Origin: Croceibacterium_A sp044506885
GTDB taxonomy: Bacteria > Pseudomonadota > Alphaproteobacteria > Sphingomonadales > Sphingomonadaceae
Length of the DNA stretch: 64,000 bases
Assembly (NCBI GenBank): GCA_044506885.1
Contig: JBIQKC010000013.1
Coordinates: forward strand, 10,109-74,108
Direction of reading: 5' to 3'
Part shown: piece by piece, positions 8,340 to 17,979 of the stretch
How positions within the stretch are numbered: the stretch's first letter is position 1
How the letters are laid out: every line of letters starts with the position of its first letter
The notes under the pieces: generated by a model
The model's input: the letters and a program-made list of their open reading frames with translations, nothing else
Databases searched by the model: none
Told to the model about the DNA's origin: nothing
Translations under genes and position numbers: made by a program

Positions 8340-9593
8340 ATGAACCTGCCCGAAACCGCCGCGATTGCCGACTTCCTGCCTCTTGGCGCGCCGCCCTGGG
8401 CCGAAGCGCTGCTGGGCCTCGGCCTGCTGGTGCTGGCCGCCGCGGCGGCGAACTTCATCGTCAAGCACCTCATCCTGCGGCTGATCGCGCGCTTCATTCC
8501 GACCGCGCTTCCCGCGCCGGTGGAGATTCCGGCCCGGCTGGCGAACATCGTCCCGGCGCTGATAATCTCGGCCGGGATCGTGCTGGTGCCGCATTTGCCC
8601 GAATGGGTGGCCACGGTGACGCGCAACGTGGTCGGCGCGTTCATCGTCCTTACCATCGCCATGGCGATCGGCGCGGCGCTCAACTTCGCCAACGATCTCT
8701 ACTCGCGGCGGCCCAGCGCGCAGAGCCGGCCGATCAAGGGCTACATCCAGGTCGCCAAGCTGGCCGTCTATTGCGCCGCTGCGGTCCTGATGGTCGCGGT
8801 GCTGCTGGAACAATCGCCGCTGCTGCTGCTTTCGGGCCTCGGCGCGATGGCGGCGGTGCTGATGCTGGTGTTCAAGGACACCATCCTGTCGCTCGTCGCC
8901 TCGGTCCAGCTTACCTCGAACGACATGCTGCGCGTCGGCGACTGGATCGAGATGCCCCAGCTCAACGCCGACGGCGACGTGATCGACATCGCGCTGCACA
9001 CCGTGAAAGTGCAGAACTGGGACAAGACCATCACCACCATCCCCACGCACCGGCTGATCTCGGAAAGCTACAAGAACTGGCGCGGGATGTACGAAGTGGG
9101 CGGCCGGAGGATCAAACGCTCGCTGATGATCGACCAGAACAGCGTCCGCTTTCTCGAACCGGGCGAGATCGAGCGGCTCAGGCGCTTCGCGCTGCTTGGC
9201 GATTACCTCGCCGCCAAGACAACCGAGATCGGCGAATGGAACGCCGCGCGGCCAGAGCGAGAGAGAGAGGCGGTGAACGCGCGCCGGATCACCAATATCG
9301 GCACCTTTCGCGCTTACGTCACCGCGTATCTGATGGGGCGCGGGGACCTCAACACCAACCTGTTCACGATCGTGCGACAGCTCGCGCCGTCCGAAAACGG
9401 GTTGCCGCTCGAAATCTACGCTTTCACCGCGAGCACCGCCTGGGGCGATTACGAAGGCATCCAGGCCGACATCTTCGATCACCTGATCGCCATCCTGCCG
9501 GAATTCGGCCTGCGGCTGGTCCAACGCCCGACCGGGCTCGACCTCGCATCGCTCGGAAGGCCGACTCAACCCCAGGCGCGCCACACGCCATAG
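8340..9593 (+). CDS. Mechanosensitive ion channel family protein (MscS-like)
   Basis: Probable MscS-type channel that opens under membrane tension and protects against hypo-osmotic shock. The 417 residues give several N-terminal helices (about 20–40, 65–85, 95–115, 140–175), then the MscS core: pore helix region LSGLGAMAAVLMLVFKDTIL and the β-domain with VGDWIEMP…NWDKTITTIPTHRLIS. This longer form is the YbdG-like class, with an insertion after the β-domain. ATG at 8340 is followed directly by MNLPETAAI; sequence upstream lacks conservation. It stands alone between maeB and a small membrane protein. Confidence 0.92.
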   Translation: MNLPETAAIADFLPLGAPPWAEALLGLGLLVLAAAAANFIVKHLILRLIARFIPTALPAPVEIPARLANIVPALIISAGIVLVPHLPEWVATVTRNVVGAFIVLTIAMAIGAALNFANDLYSRRPSAQSRPIKGYIQVAKLAVYCAAAVLMVAVLLEQSPLLLLSGLGAMAAVLMLVFKDTILSLVASVQLTSNDMLRVGDWIEMPQLNADGDVIDIALHTVKVQNWDKTITTIPTHRLISESYKNWRGMYEVGGRRIKRSLMIDQNSVRFLEPGEIERLRRFALLGDYLAAKTTEIGEWNAARPEREREAVNARRITNIGTFRAYVTAYLMGRGDLNTNLFTIVRQLAPSENGLPLEIYAFTASTAWGDYEGIQADIFDHLIAILPEFGLRLVQRPTGLDLASLGRPTQPQARHTP

Positions 9594-9716
9594 GCGCTCG
9601 CCAACGTAACGTGGCCTCTCTCGGGTGTGCGGCGTGTGGGAACGGCGAGAATTGGGCAGGCCGTTACCGCCTGCCGGTAGCGAATATTTAACCCTGCCCG
9701 GCCTAGCTTTGCGGCC

Positions 9717-10019
9717 ATGCCGGCTCGCAACACCAGACTGCCCAGGCGCCGTGGCGACATGGAAGTCGCCGTGAGCCGCTATTTCGCGCTCTACACGGCG
9801 CAGGTCGGCTGGCTCTTGCTCGGCGCGTTCCTGCTGTCGAACGCCTACTGGCCGTCGAGCTGCACGCCCGAAGGCCTGCTCGAAATCTACAGTTGCAGCG
9901 CAAAGCTGCCGGAGAATCGCGGCTGGGTGGAAGCGGCGCTGGCGACCTGGCTGTGGTCGACGCCGATCCTCGTCGCGCTGGAAATCCTGCGCCGCGTCAA
10001 GCCGCAGCAGCGCCGCTGA
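9717..10019 (+). CDS. Small hypothetical membrane protein
   Basis: A 100-residue protein with one clear hydrophobic helix (YFALYTAQVGWLLLGAFLL, about residues 22–40) and a second weaker one near residues 74–90 (LATWLWSTPILVALEIL). Two Cys (CTPEG and CSAKL) lie in the loop between them. The first ATG lacks a good ribosome site; MEVAVSRY at 9759 is an alternative start, with AGGCG upstream. I recognise no family. It converges on the acidic protein gene ending at 10024. Confidence 0.6.
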   Translation: MPARNTRLPRRRGDMEVAVSRYFALYTAQVGWLLLGAFLLSNAYWPSSCTPEGLLEIYSCSAKLPENRGWVEAALATWLWSTPILVALEILRRVKPQQRR

Positions 10020-10023
10020 TCCG

Positions 10024-10437
10024 TCAGTCGTTGCGATCCTGCCGCGCTCCCGCGTCGAACTCGTCGGCGTCGCGCTCCATCGCCCGTTCGCGCAATTCCG
10101 CTTCGGCTTCGGCATCCGCCGCGCCCATCCGGTCGACGGCGGCTTCGGCGTCGTCGCCGCGCTCGTCCTGCTCCAGCTCGGTCTCCCGCCGTTCGGGCTG
10201 GAGCACCTGGTCCCAGTCGACATGCGGATCGGGGGCCGAGGGCGTGTTGTCGGCATCGCCGTCCTGCAACCGGCTCGCCGGATAGCCGCCGGGGGGCAGC
10301 TCGACCGGCGGCCCCACCGCCACCACCGCATGCTCGTGATCCTGCGCCGAACGGTCCTCGACCGCTTCGAGCGGCGCATCGCCCTGCGGCCTGAACTGCA
10401 CGCCGCGCTGCTGCTGTTGCTTGTGCCGGGTCCACAT
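10024..10437 (-). CDS. Hypothetical hydrophilic acidic protein
   Basis: A 137-residue protein with no membrane segment and a biased composition: a Gln-rich N-terminus (KQQQQRG), a Pro/Asp-rich middle, and a C-terminal half dominated by Glu, Asp, Ala and Arg that could form a long charged helix. ATG at 10437 is preceded by AGGAG at 8 nt spacing, so it beats the GTG nine bases upstream, which overlaps that ribosome site. It is divergent from nrdB, with a shared 168-bp intergenic region. No family recognised. Confidence 0.65.
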   Translation of the reverse strand: MWTRHKQQQQRGVQFRPQGDAPLEAVEDRSAQDHEHAVVAVGPPVELPPGGYPASRLQDGDADNTPSAPDPHVDWDQVLQPERRETELEQDERGDDAEAAVDRMGAADAEAEAELRERAMERDADEFDAGARQDRND

Positions 10438-10605
10438 GGGGAGCACTCCTATGCTCCATCAATCCTCGCCTGCGCCGCCGGTTCCGGCCGTTGCGGCGAG
10501 TCGCTTCATCAACCGGTTATCCCCGCGCAAATCTTTGTGCTTGCCTTCGAATCGCCGGCATGATTCCCTATGTAGGCTGTTCGCGCCAATCCCCGGAGAC
10601 ACAAG

Positions 10606-11667
10606 ATGTCGTTGCTCGAAGCCCGCAAGACCTACAAGCCCTTCGAATACCCCTGGGCTTACGAGTTCTGGAAGCGGCAGCAGCAGATTCACTGGATGCC
10701 GGAAGAAGTGCCGCTCGGCGAAGACTGCCGCGACTGGGCGCAGAAGCTCTCGGATCACGAGCGTAACCTGCTCACGCAGATCTTCCGCTTCTTCACCCAG
10801 GCCGACGTGGAAGTGCAGGATTGCTACCACGAGAAATACGGCCGCGTGTTCAAGCCGACCGAGGTCAAGATGATGCTGGCGGCGTTCTCCAACATGGAGA
10901 CGGTGCACATCGCCGCCTACAGCCACCTGCTCGACACGATCGGCATGCCCGAGAGCGAGTACGGCATGTTCCTCGAGTACGAGGAGATGAAGGCCAAGCA
11001 CGATTACCTGCAGGAATTCGGCGTCGACAGCGACGAGGACATCGCCCGCACGCTGGCGATGTTCGGCGGCTTCACCGAGGGGCTGCAGCTGTTCGCCAGC
11101 TTCGCCATGCTGATGAACTTCCCGCGCTTCAACAAGATGAAGGGCATGGGCCAGATCGTCTCATGGTCGGTGCGTGACGAAAGCCTGCACTGCGAAGGCA
11201 TCACCCGCCTGTTCCACGCCTTCTGCGCCGAACGCGGCTGCCTGACCAAGGCGGTCAAGGAAGACATCATCGACGCCTGCCAGAAGACGGTGCGGCTGGA
11301 AGACAACTTCATCGATCTCGCCTTCGAGCAGGGCCCGGTGCCCGGGATGACCCCGAACGAGATCAAGAAGTACATCCGCTACATCGCCGACTGGCGCCTC
11401 AGCCAGCTCGGGCTGAAGCCGGTCTATATGATCGACGACCACCCCCTCCCCTGGCTCGCCCCGCTGCTCAACGGCGTGGAGCACGCCAACTTCTTCGAAA
11501 CCCGCGCCACCGAATATTCCAAGGCCGCGACCAAGGGGAACTGGAACGACGTCTGGTCCAGCTTCGACAGCCGCAACAAAGCCAAGGGCGCGGCCGCGAA
11601 CGAGACCGACGAGGGCGAGGGGCCGGGGCTGTTCGGGGATACCGGCGGGGTGCAGGCGGCGGAGTGA
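10606..11667 (+). CDS. nrdB: Ribonucleoside-diphosphate reductase, beta subunit (class Ia)
   Basis: Carries the di-iron tyrosyl radical used by NrdA to reduce ribonucleotides. The 353 residues include the helix FFTQADVEVQDCYHEKYG with metal ligands, the radical Tyr105 in HIAAYSHLL, and SVRDESLHCEG with further ligands. The C-terminal tail (GLFGDTGG…) is the flexible part that contacts the alpha subunit. nrdA is not adjacent in this window. Two GANTC sites (10549–10553, 10562–10566) lie 40–57 bp upstream of the start. It is followed after 6 bp by a DUF4145 gene of different base composition. Confidence 0.96.
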   Translation: MSLLEARKTYKPFEYPWAYEFWKRQQQIHWMPEEVPLGEDCRDWAQKLSDHERNLLTQIFRFFTQADVEVQDCYHEKYGRVFKPTEVKMMLAAFSNMETVHIAAYSHLLDTIGMPESEYGMFLEYEEMKAKHDYLQEFGVDSDEDIARTLAMFGGFTEGLQLFASFAMLMNFPRFNKMKGMGQIVSWSVRDESLHCEGITRLFHAFCAERGCLTKAVKEDIIDACQKTVRLEDNFIDLAFEQGPVPGMTPNEIKKYIRYIADWRLSQLGLKPVYMIDDHPLPWLAPLLNGVEHANFFETRATEYSKAATKGNWNDVWSSFDSRNKAKGAAANETDEGEGPGLFGDTGGVQAAE

Positions 11668-11673
11668 GAAGTT

Positions 11674-12300
11674 ATGGCGGGCGTCGCAAAGAGGGACTGT
11701 CCATATTGTCATACAAAGGACGTGGCCTTCACGGCCGTTATCGAATGGGTGACCAAATCTAAGAGTAGGCGGGCATTATTCACTTGCGGCTCTTGTGAAG
11801 AAGGTGTGATTTGGGAGTTTAGCGGCCCTAACAACAGCGTGATGCAGCTTGGCGGAAACATCGAATTCTTTAAAATGATTCTCGGTGAACAGTGGCCTGT
11901 CGAAGAGTCTGGAGAGGCTCCAGAGGACACACCTGCTTCGGTGGCGCGATACTTCGAACAAGGGACATCGAGCCTTCGATCTGGAAATTTTGATGCAGCC
12001 GGAATGATGTTCCGCAAGACCTTGGAAACTGCGACGAAAATCCTCGATGAGGCGCTGGCGAAGAAGCCGCTTGTCGCGAGGATCGATGACTTGGCAAAGA
12101 AAGGAAAGTTGACGCCGGATCTTGCTCAATGGGCTCACGAGGTGCGCTTGGGAGGAAATGACGCAGCGCATGAAGAAGAGCCTTTCTCGTCAGAAGACGC
12201 AGAAAGTTTGAGGAACTTTATCGAGAATTTCCTGCGTTACGCGTTCACGCTGCCGTCTGCGGTGAGAAGGAGATCCAAGCCGGAGGTCATCGACAGTTGA
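11674..12300 (+). CDS. DUF4145 domain-containing protein (probable horizontal acquisition)
   Basis: A 208-residue soluble protein. Residues 9–45 hold a zinc-ribbon pattern (CPYC…CGSC); residues about 95–195 match the DUF4145 helical domain (FDAAGMMFRKTLETATKIL … ARIDDLAKKGKLT … VRLGGNDAAHEEE). DUF4145 is often found alone or fused to restriction/defence proteins, but its function is unknown. ATG has GGAG 9 nt upstream, inside the nrdB stop region. Base composition is visibly less GC-rich than neighbouring genes, with A/T at many third positions. Downstream are a transposon-like scar and a cluster of palindromic repeats. Confidence 0.82.
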   Translation: MAGVAKRDCPYCHTKDVAFTAVIEWVTKSKSRRALFTCGSCEEGVIWEFSGPNNSVMQLGGNIEFFKMILGEQWPVEESGEAPEDTPASVARYFEQGTSSLRSGNFDAAGMMFRKTLETATKILDEALAKKPLVARIDDLAKKGKLTPDLAQWAHEVRLGGNDAAHEEEPFSSEDAESLRNFIENFLRYAFTLPSAVRRRSKPEVIDS

Positions 12301-12307
12301 CATGAGC

Positions 12308-12342
12308 ACTGTTCTCTAGAATTCCGGAATTCCGGGGACAGT
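12308..12342. repeat. Imperfect palindrome resembling an IS200/RAYT-associated scar
   Basis: A perfect 14-bp palindrome GAATTCCGGAATTC (12319–12332) sits inside a longer imperfect inverted repeat whose ends are ACTGT and ACAGT. The segment TTCCGGGGACAGTATAC resembles sequence I associate with REP-associated tyrosine (IS200-like) transposase genes. No transposase is present, so at most this is a remnant. Identification is from memory and tentative. Confidence 0.4.
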
Positions 12343-12365
12343 ATACCTATTCCCAGCCAAACCTT

Positions 12366-12455
12366 CACCCCACCCCGGCCCCTCCCGCAAGCGGGAGGGG
12401 AGAAGGCGACGCTGATGGTCCCCCTCCCGCTTGCGGGAGGGGTCAGGGGTGGGCC
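12366..12455. repeat. Paired palindromic repeat, tails outward
   Basis: Two units of the window's main palindromic family: stem CCCCTCCCGC-AA-GCGGGAGGGG (12379–12400) with its CACCCC-type tail on the left, and stem CCCCTCCCGC-TT-GCGGGAGGGG (12421–12442) with the GGGGTGGGCC tail on the right. The arrangement is the same as in mutS. It lies just past the 3' end of the DUF559 gene. Confidence 0.85.
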
Positions 12456-12467
12456 AGTCAAAAGCCC

Positions 12468-12830
12468 TCAACCCGCGCCCAACCGCTCCAGCTCCAGCCG
12501 GATCGCCGTCGCCACCCCTTCGGCGTTGCCCAGCACCTCCGCATTGGTGAAGCGCAGCACGCGATAGCCGCGTGCGGCGAACCAGCGGTCGCGGGCCGCG
12601 TCATGTTCCGGCCGCAGGTCGTGCGAGAAGCCGTCCCGTTCCACCACCAGCTTGCGTGTCCGGCACAGGAAGTCGGCGAAGAACGGCCCCACCGGCATCT
12701 GCCGGCTGAACCGGGCGCCGAGCTGCGAACGGGCAAGGTAGCGCCACAGCAGCCGCTCCGCCGGGGTCGCCGCATTGCGCAGCGCGCGGGCGCGGGCGGT
12801 GTCGCGGGGTTTCCATTCGGGGGGTGGCAT
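12468..12830 (-). CDS. DUF559 domain-containing endonuclease-like protein
   Basis: A 120-residue protein of the DUF559 family, which shares the Vsr/PD-(D/E)XK nuclease fold. Seen here are the helical N-terminus ARALRNAATPAERLLW, the strand VGPFFADFLCRTRKLVVERDG that carries acidic active-site positions, and the C-terminal ARDRWFAARGYRVLRF with NAEVLGN. DUF559 genes are common near transposon scars and repair loci; substrate unknown. It is boxed by palindromic repeats on both sides (12366–12455 and 12845–12880). Confidence 0.85.
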   Translation of the reverse strand: MPPPEWKPRDTARARALRNAATPAERLLWRYLARSQLGARFSRQMPVGPFFADFLCRTRKLVVERDGFSHDLRPEHDAARDRWFAARGYRVLRFTNAEVLGNAEGVATAIRLELERLGAG

Positions 12831-12844
12831 GGCGGGTTATACTG

Positions 12845-12880
12845 GCCCACCCCCGGCCCCTCCCGCAAGCGGGAGGGGAG
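12845..12880. repeat. Palindromic repeat unit upstream of the DUF559 gene
   Basis: Unit GGCCCACCCCC then stem CCCCTCCCGC-AA-GCGGGAGGGG (12857–12878). It starts 14 bp beyond the DUF559 start codon, so it would occupy the promoter or leader of that gene. Confidence 0.8.
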
Positions 12881-12954
12881 GAACTGGCTCCATTCCGGAC
12901 CCGTCTCCGCTCTTCGCATCTTCCCTCCCGTTCGCCGCATGCCATCATGCGCGG

Positions 12955-13137
12955 ATGGAATCGCCGAAGTCCCGCATGGTGTGCAGCAGGTGTAGCTCAA
13001 CGCAGATCACCCGCGATGCCTGGGCGGAATGGAGCGAAGGGGCGCAAGAATGGGTGTTGGGCGCGGTGTTCGACTATGCCCATTGCCACGCCTGCCAGCG
13101 CGACGCGCGCATCGAGGAACGTCCCCTCACGCCATAG
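12955..13137 (+). CDS. Small zinc-ribbon protein
   Basis: A 60-residue protein beginning MESPKSRMVC. Two Cys pairs (CSRC at residues 10–13 and CHAC near 44–47) frame a conserved centre (TRDAWAEWSEGAQEWVLGAVFDYA), forming a probable rubredoxin-like zinc ribbon. I recall similar 55–60 residue proteins as common in sphingomonads, of unknown function. The ATG at 12955 is chosen because reading further upstream would translate a palindromic repeat. It lies between two repeat units. Confidence 0.7.
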   Translation: MESPKSRMVCSRCSSTQITRDAWAEWSEGAQEWVLGAVFDYAHCHACQRDARIEERPLTP

Positions 13138-13147
13138 CGCCAGCAAT

Positions 13148-13182
13148 CCCCCTCCCGCCTGCGGGAGGGGCCAGGGGTGGGC
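13148..13182. repeat. Palindromic repeat unit between the zinc-ribbon gene and clpA
   Basis: Stem CCCCTCCCGC-CT-GCGGGAGGGG (13149–13170) followed by the tail CCAGGGGTGGGC. It lies between converging genes, 64 bp from the clpA stop, so it could serve as a terminator hairpin. Confidence 0.8.
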
Positions 13183-13245
13183 AAGCGCCGGTCCTTCGAC
13201 AACCTCAGGACAGGCGGCAGTCTCATCGACCGCCGCCCGACAGCC

Positions 13246-15606
<2,361 letters not shown>

Positions 15607-15759
15607 AAGTCCTGTGTCCGTTGGCGTGAGGATACGATCCGGATGGTTGCGAATGTGCGAAGATCCGCCTGAATGCCGGAGGAACGACGCGGGAACCCGC
15701 TGTCGGGGATATGGGGCGCCGGTGGCGCGATTGCGAGTGGGGCGGGGCGGCAGGCCCGC

Positions 15760-15963
15760 TCAACTCGGTTCTCGCGGCTTGAACAGCGTGTCGGCGAGCG
15801 AACGGTGGCTCGCCGCCCTGGCGTGATGCGCCCGGACCCGTTCGATCTCGGCTTCCAGCAGCGCGATGCGCTCCAGCAGCTCGTCCTGCGAATAGGTATC
15901 GAGCGGTTCGCCGGCCAGCCGGCTCGCGCAATCGCCGCGCATCCGGGGGAGATCGTCCTCCAT
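15760..15963 (-). CDS. DUF1192 family small protein
   Basis: A 67-residue protein whose second half (LDTYSQDELLERIALLEAEIERVRAHHARAASHRSLADTLF) is the DUF1192 pattern: a short coiled coil followed by a Lys/Arg–Ala–His segment. The family is alphaproteobacterial and uncharacterised. It is divergent from the quinone oxidoreductase gene, with 94 bp between the start codons. Confidence 0.85.
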   Translation of the reverse strand: MEDDLPRMRGDCASRLAGEPLDTYSQDELLERIALLEAEIERVRAHHARAASHRSLADTLFKPREPS

Positions 15964-16057
15964 TGCATTGCAGCATGATTCCGCCGCCGCTTGCTGTCAA
16001 TGGGGCGCGGCATTAGGGCCGTCGGCGTGGCGTGAGAGTGACAGGGGCGGGGAAGGC

Positions 16058-17080
16058 ATGGCCGACACAATGCCAGAGACCATGCAGGCCATTGAAATAC
16101 GGGAATTCGGCCCTCCGGAAGCGCTGGTTCCCTGCGTACGTCCCGTGCCGGTCCCCGGCGCGGAAGAAGTGCTCGTGCGGGTCGCCTTCGCCGGGGTGAA
16201 CCGGCCCGACGTGCTCCAGCGGCAGGGCCGTTATCCCCCGCCGCCGGGCGCTTCCGACATTCCGGGACTCGAGATTTCGGGCACGGTGGTCGCGCTCGGC
16301 GAAGGAGTCGACGCCGCACACCTCGGCCTGCCGGTCTGCGCGCTCGTTACCGGCGGCGGCTATGCCGAATATGCTTTGGCCAGGGCCGACCTGTGCCTGC
16401 CGGTGCCTGCCGCGCTGCCGATGGCCGAAGCCGCCGCGCTGCCCGAAACGCTGTTCACCGTGTGGCACAACGTGTTCGAACGCGGCTGGGCCACGGAGGG
16501 CGAAACGCTGCTCGTCCACGGCGGAACCAGCGGCATCGGTACGATGGCGATCAAGCTCGGCAAGCTGTTCGGCCTCACCGTCATCGTCACGTGCGGCTCG
16601 CCCGAGAAGTGCGCCGCCGCGCTGGCGCTCGGCGCGGACCATGCGATCGACTACAAGACAGCCGATTTCGTCGCCGAGGTGCTGGCGCTGACCGGTGGCA
16701 AGGGCGCGCACTTGTGCCTCGACATGGTCGCGGGCCCGTACACGCAGCGCAATCTCGATTGCCTCGCGGATGACGGGCGGCTGGTCACCATCGCCGTGCT
16801 CGGCGGCGCCATGGCCGAAGTGAACATGGCGAAGCTGATGGTGCGTCGGCAGACGATGACCGGCTCGACCATGCGCGCGCGTGCGAACAGCTTCAAGGCG
16901 CTGCTGGCGGAAGAGATCGCCCGCACCGTCTGGCCGTCGGTGGCCGAAGGGGCCTTGCGCCCGGCGATGGACCGCATCTATCCCCTTGCGCAGGCCGCCG
17001 CAGCGCATGCGCGGATGGAGGCGGGCGAACACATCGGCAAGATCGTGCTGGCGACCGCCGCTGGAGAGGAGACCACATGA
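16058..17080 (+). CDS. NAD(P)H-quinone oxidoreductase (zinc-independent MDR family, PIG3-like)
   Basis: Medium-chain reductase of the quinone-oxidoreductase group, expected to reduce quinones with NADPH. The 340 residues contain VAFAGVNRPDVLQRQGRYPPPPGASDIPGLE near the N-terminus (shown in two overlapping conserved parts: GVNRPD and PGLEISG), and the nucleotide-binding loop HGGTSGIGTMAIKL. No zinc-binding Cys cluster is present. ATG at 16058 has GGGGCGGGGAAGG upstream and fits homologue starts. Its stop overlaps the next gene as ATGA (17077–17080), so the two are coupled. Confidence 0.92.
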   Translation: MADTMPETMQAIEIREFGPPEALVPCVRPVPVPGAEEVLVRVAFAGVNRPDVLQRQGRYPPPPGASDIPGLEISGTVVALGEGVDAAHLGLPVCALVTGGGYAEYALARADLCLPVPAALPMAEAAALPETLFTVWHNVFERGWATEGETLLVHGGTSGIGTMAIKLGKLFGLTVIVTCGSPEKCAAALALGADHAIDYKTADFVAEVLALTGGKGAHLCLDMVAGPYTQRNLDCLADDGRLVTIAVLGGAMAEVNMAKLMVRRQTMTGSTMRARANSFKALLAEEIARTVWPSVAEGALRPAMDRIYPLAQAAAAHARMEAGEHIGKIVLATAAGEETT

Positions 17081-17970
17081 ACTCGCGCCCGCCCCAGCGG
17101 CTGTCCCGCGCCCAGCTCTACGCCCACGCCGACGCCTATCTCGCCGCGCTGGCGAAGAAGGATCCCTCGCGCCTGCCGTGGGCGGAAACGGTGCTGTTCA
17201 CCGAGAACAACGTCCAGCTCACGGTCGGCGACGGCGCATGGGCCACCGTCAGCGCGGTGCGCGGCGGCTACGATCTGAAGGCGGCCGATCCGGAGACCGG
17301 CCAGGTCGCCTGGTTCGGCGTGATCGAGGAGCATGGGCATCCCGCGATCATGGGCCTGCGCCTCGGCATCGCCGGTAACGCCATCGCCGAAGTCGAAACC
17401 ATCGTCTGCCGCTCCAGCGAGTTCGGCCCCTTCCCGGTTGTCGAAACCTACGATTCCCCGCCCCGGCCCCGGCTCCTCGCCGATGTCCCCGAAGCGCGGC
17501 GGCGCGAACGCGCGCGGCTGGTCTCGATTGCCGACGGCTATTTCGACACCCTCCAGCTCAACGACGGCACGCTGTTCACCGAATTCACCGACGATTGCGA
17601 CCGCATCGAAAACGGTCTGCAAACCACCAACAACCCGAACATCGAGGGTTACCCGGTCGCCGCGATGGGCTGTGCCGACCAGTTCCGGCTCGGCCAGTAC
17701 ATCTACGACGACCGCCTGCGCGGCCGCCGTTTCCCGCTGGTGGACGAAGAGAAGGGCATCGTCCTCGCCGCCGGGTTCATCGACCATTGCGGCAAGGTCG
17801 TCGACGTCGCCTGGACCGACGGCAAGACCCGCACCAAATCGGTGTTCCACTTCCCGCACAGCTTCGCGCTGCTGGAAATGTTCAAGATCGAGGATGGCCG
17901 GATTTCCGCGGTCGAGGCGGTGTTCGTCACCGTACCCTACAACATGCCTTCGCCCTGGCCCGGCGGCTGA
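17077..17970 (+). CDS. DUF8021-like / NTF2-like hypothetical protein
   Basis: A 297-residue soluble protein without signal peptide. It opens with SRAQLYAHADAYLAALAKKDPSRLPWAETVLFTENN, a pattern seen in NTF2/SnoaL-like domains annotated as DUF8021, and repeats a similar block in its second half (ERARLVSIADGYFDTLQLNDGTLFTEFTDDCDRIENG, here summarised by its start and end), so it may be a two-module cone-fold protein. It has conserved Asp/Glu/Asn but no assignable catalysis. The ATGA overlap ties it to the quinone oxidoreductase. Family call is moderate; function unknown. Confidence 0.7.
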   Translation: MNSRPPQRLSRAQLYAHADAYLAALAKKDPSRLPWAETVLFTENNVQLTVGDGAWATVSAVRGGYDLKAADPETGQVAWFGVIEEHGHPAIMGLRLGIAGNAIAEVETIVCRSSEFGPFPVVETYDSPPRPRLLADVPEARRRERARLVSIADGYFDTLQLNDGTLFTEFTDDCDRIENGLQTTNNPNIEGYPVAAMGCADQFRLGQYIYDDRLRGRRFPLVDEEKGIVLAAGFIDHCGKVVDVAWTDGKTRTKSVFHFPHSFALLEMFKIEDGRISAVEAVFVTVPYNMPSPWPGG

Positions 17971-17979
17971 GCCGGCCGG

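Noticed and set aside
5910..10379. A 1489-codon open frame on the minus strand opposite malic enzyme, the MscS channel and others
   Set aside because: Composition is His/Arg/Asp-rich with no domain, and it covers several well-identified genes on the other strand. Long antisense frames are expected at this GC content.
11674..13137. Possible prophage or integrative element around the DUF4145 and DUF559 genes
   Set aside because: No integrase, attachment-site repeat, tRNA or phage structural gene; only repeats and two small genes.
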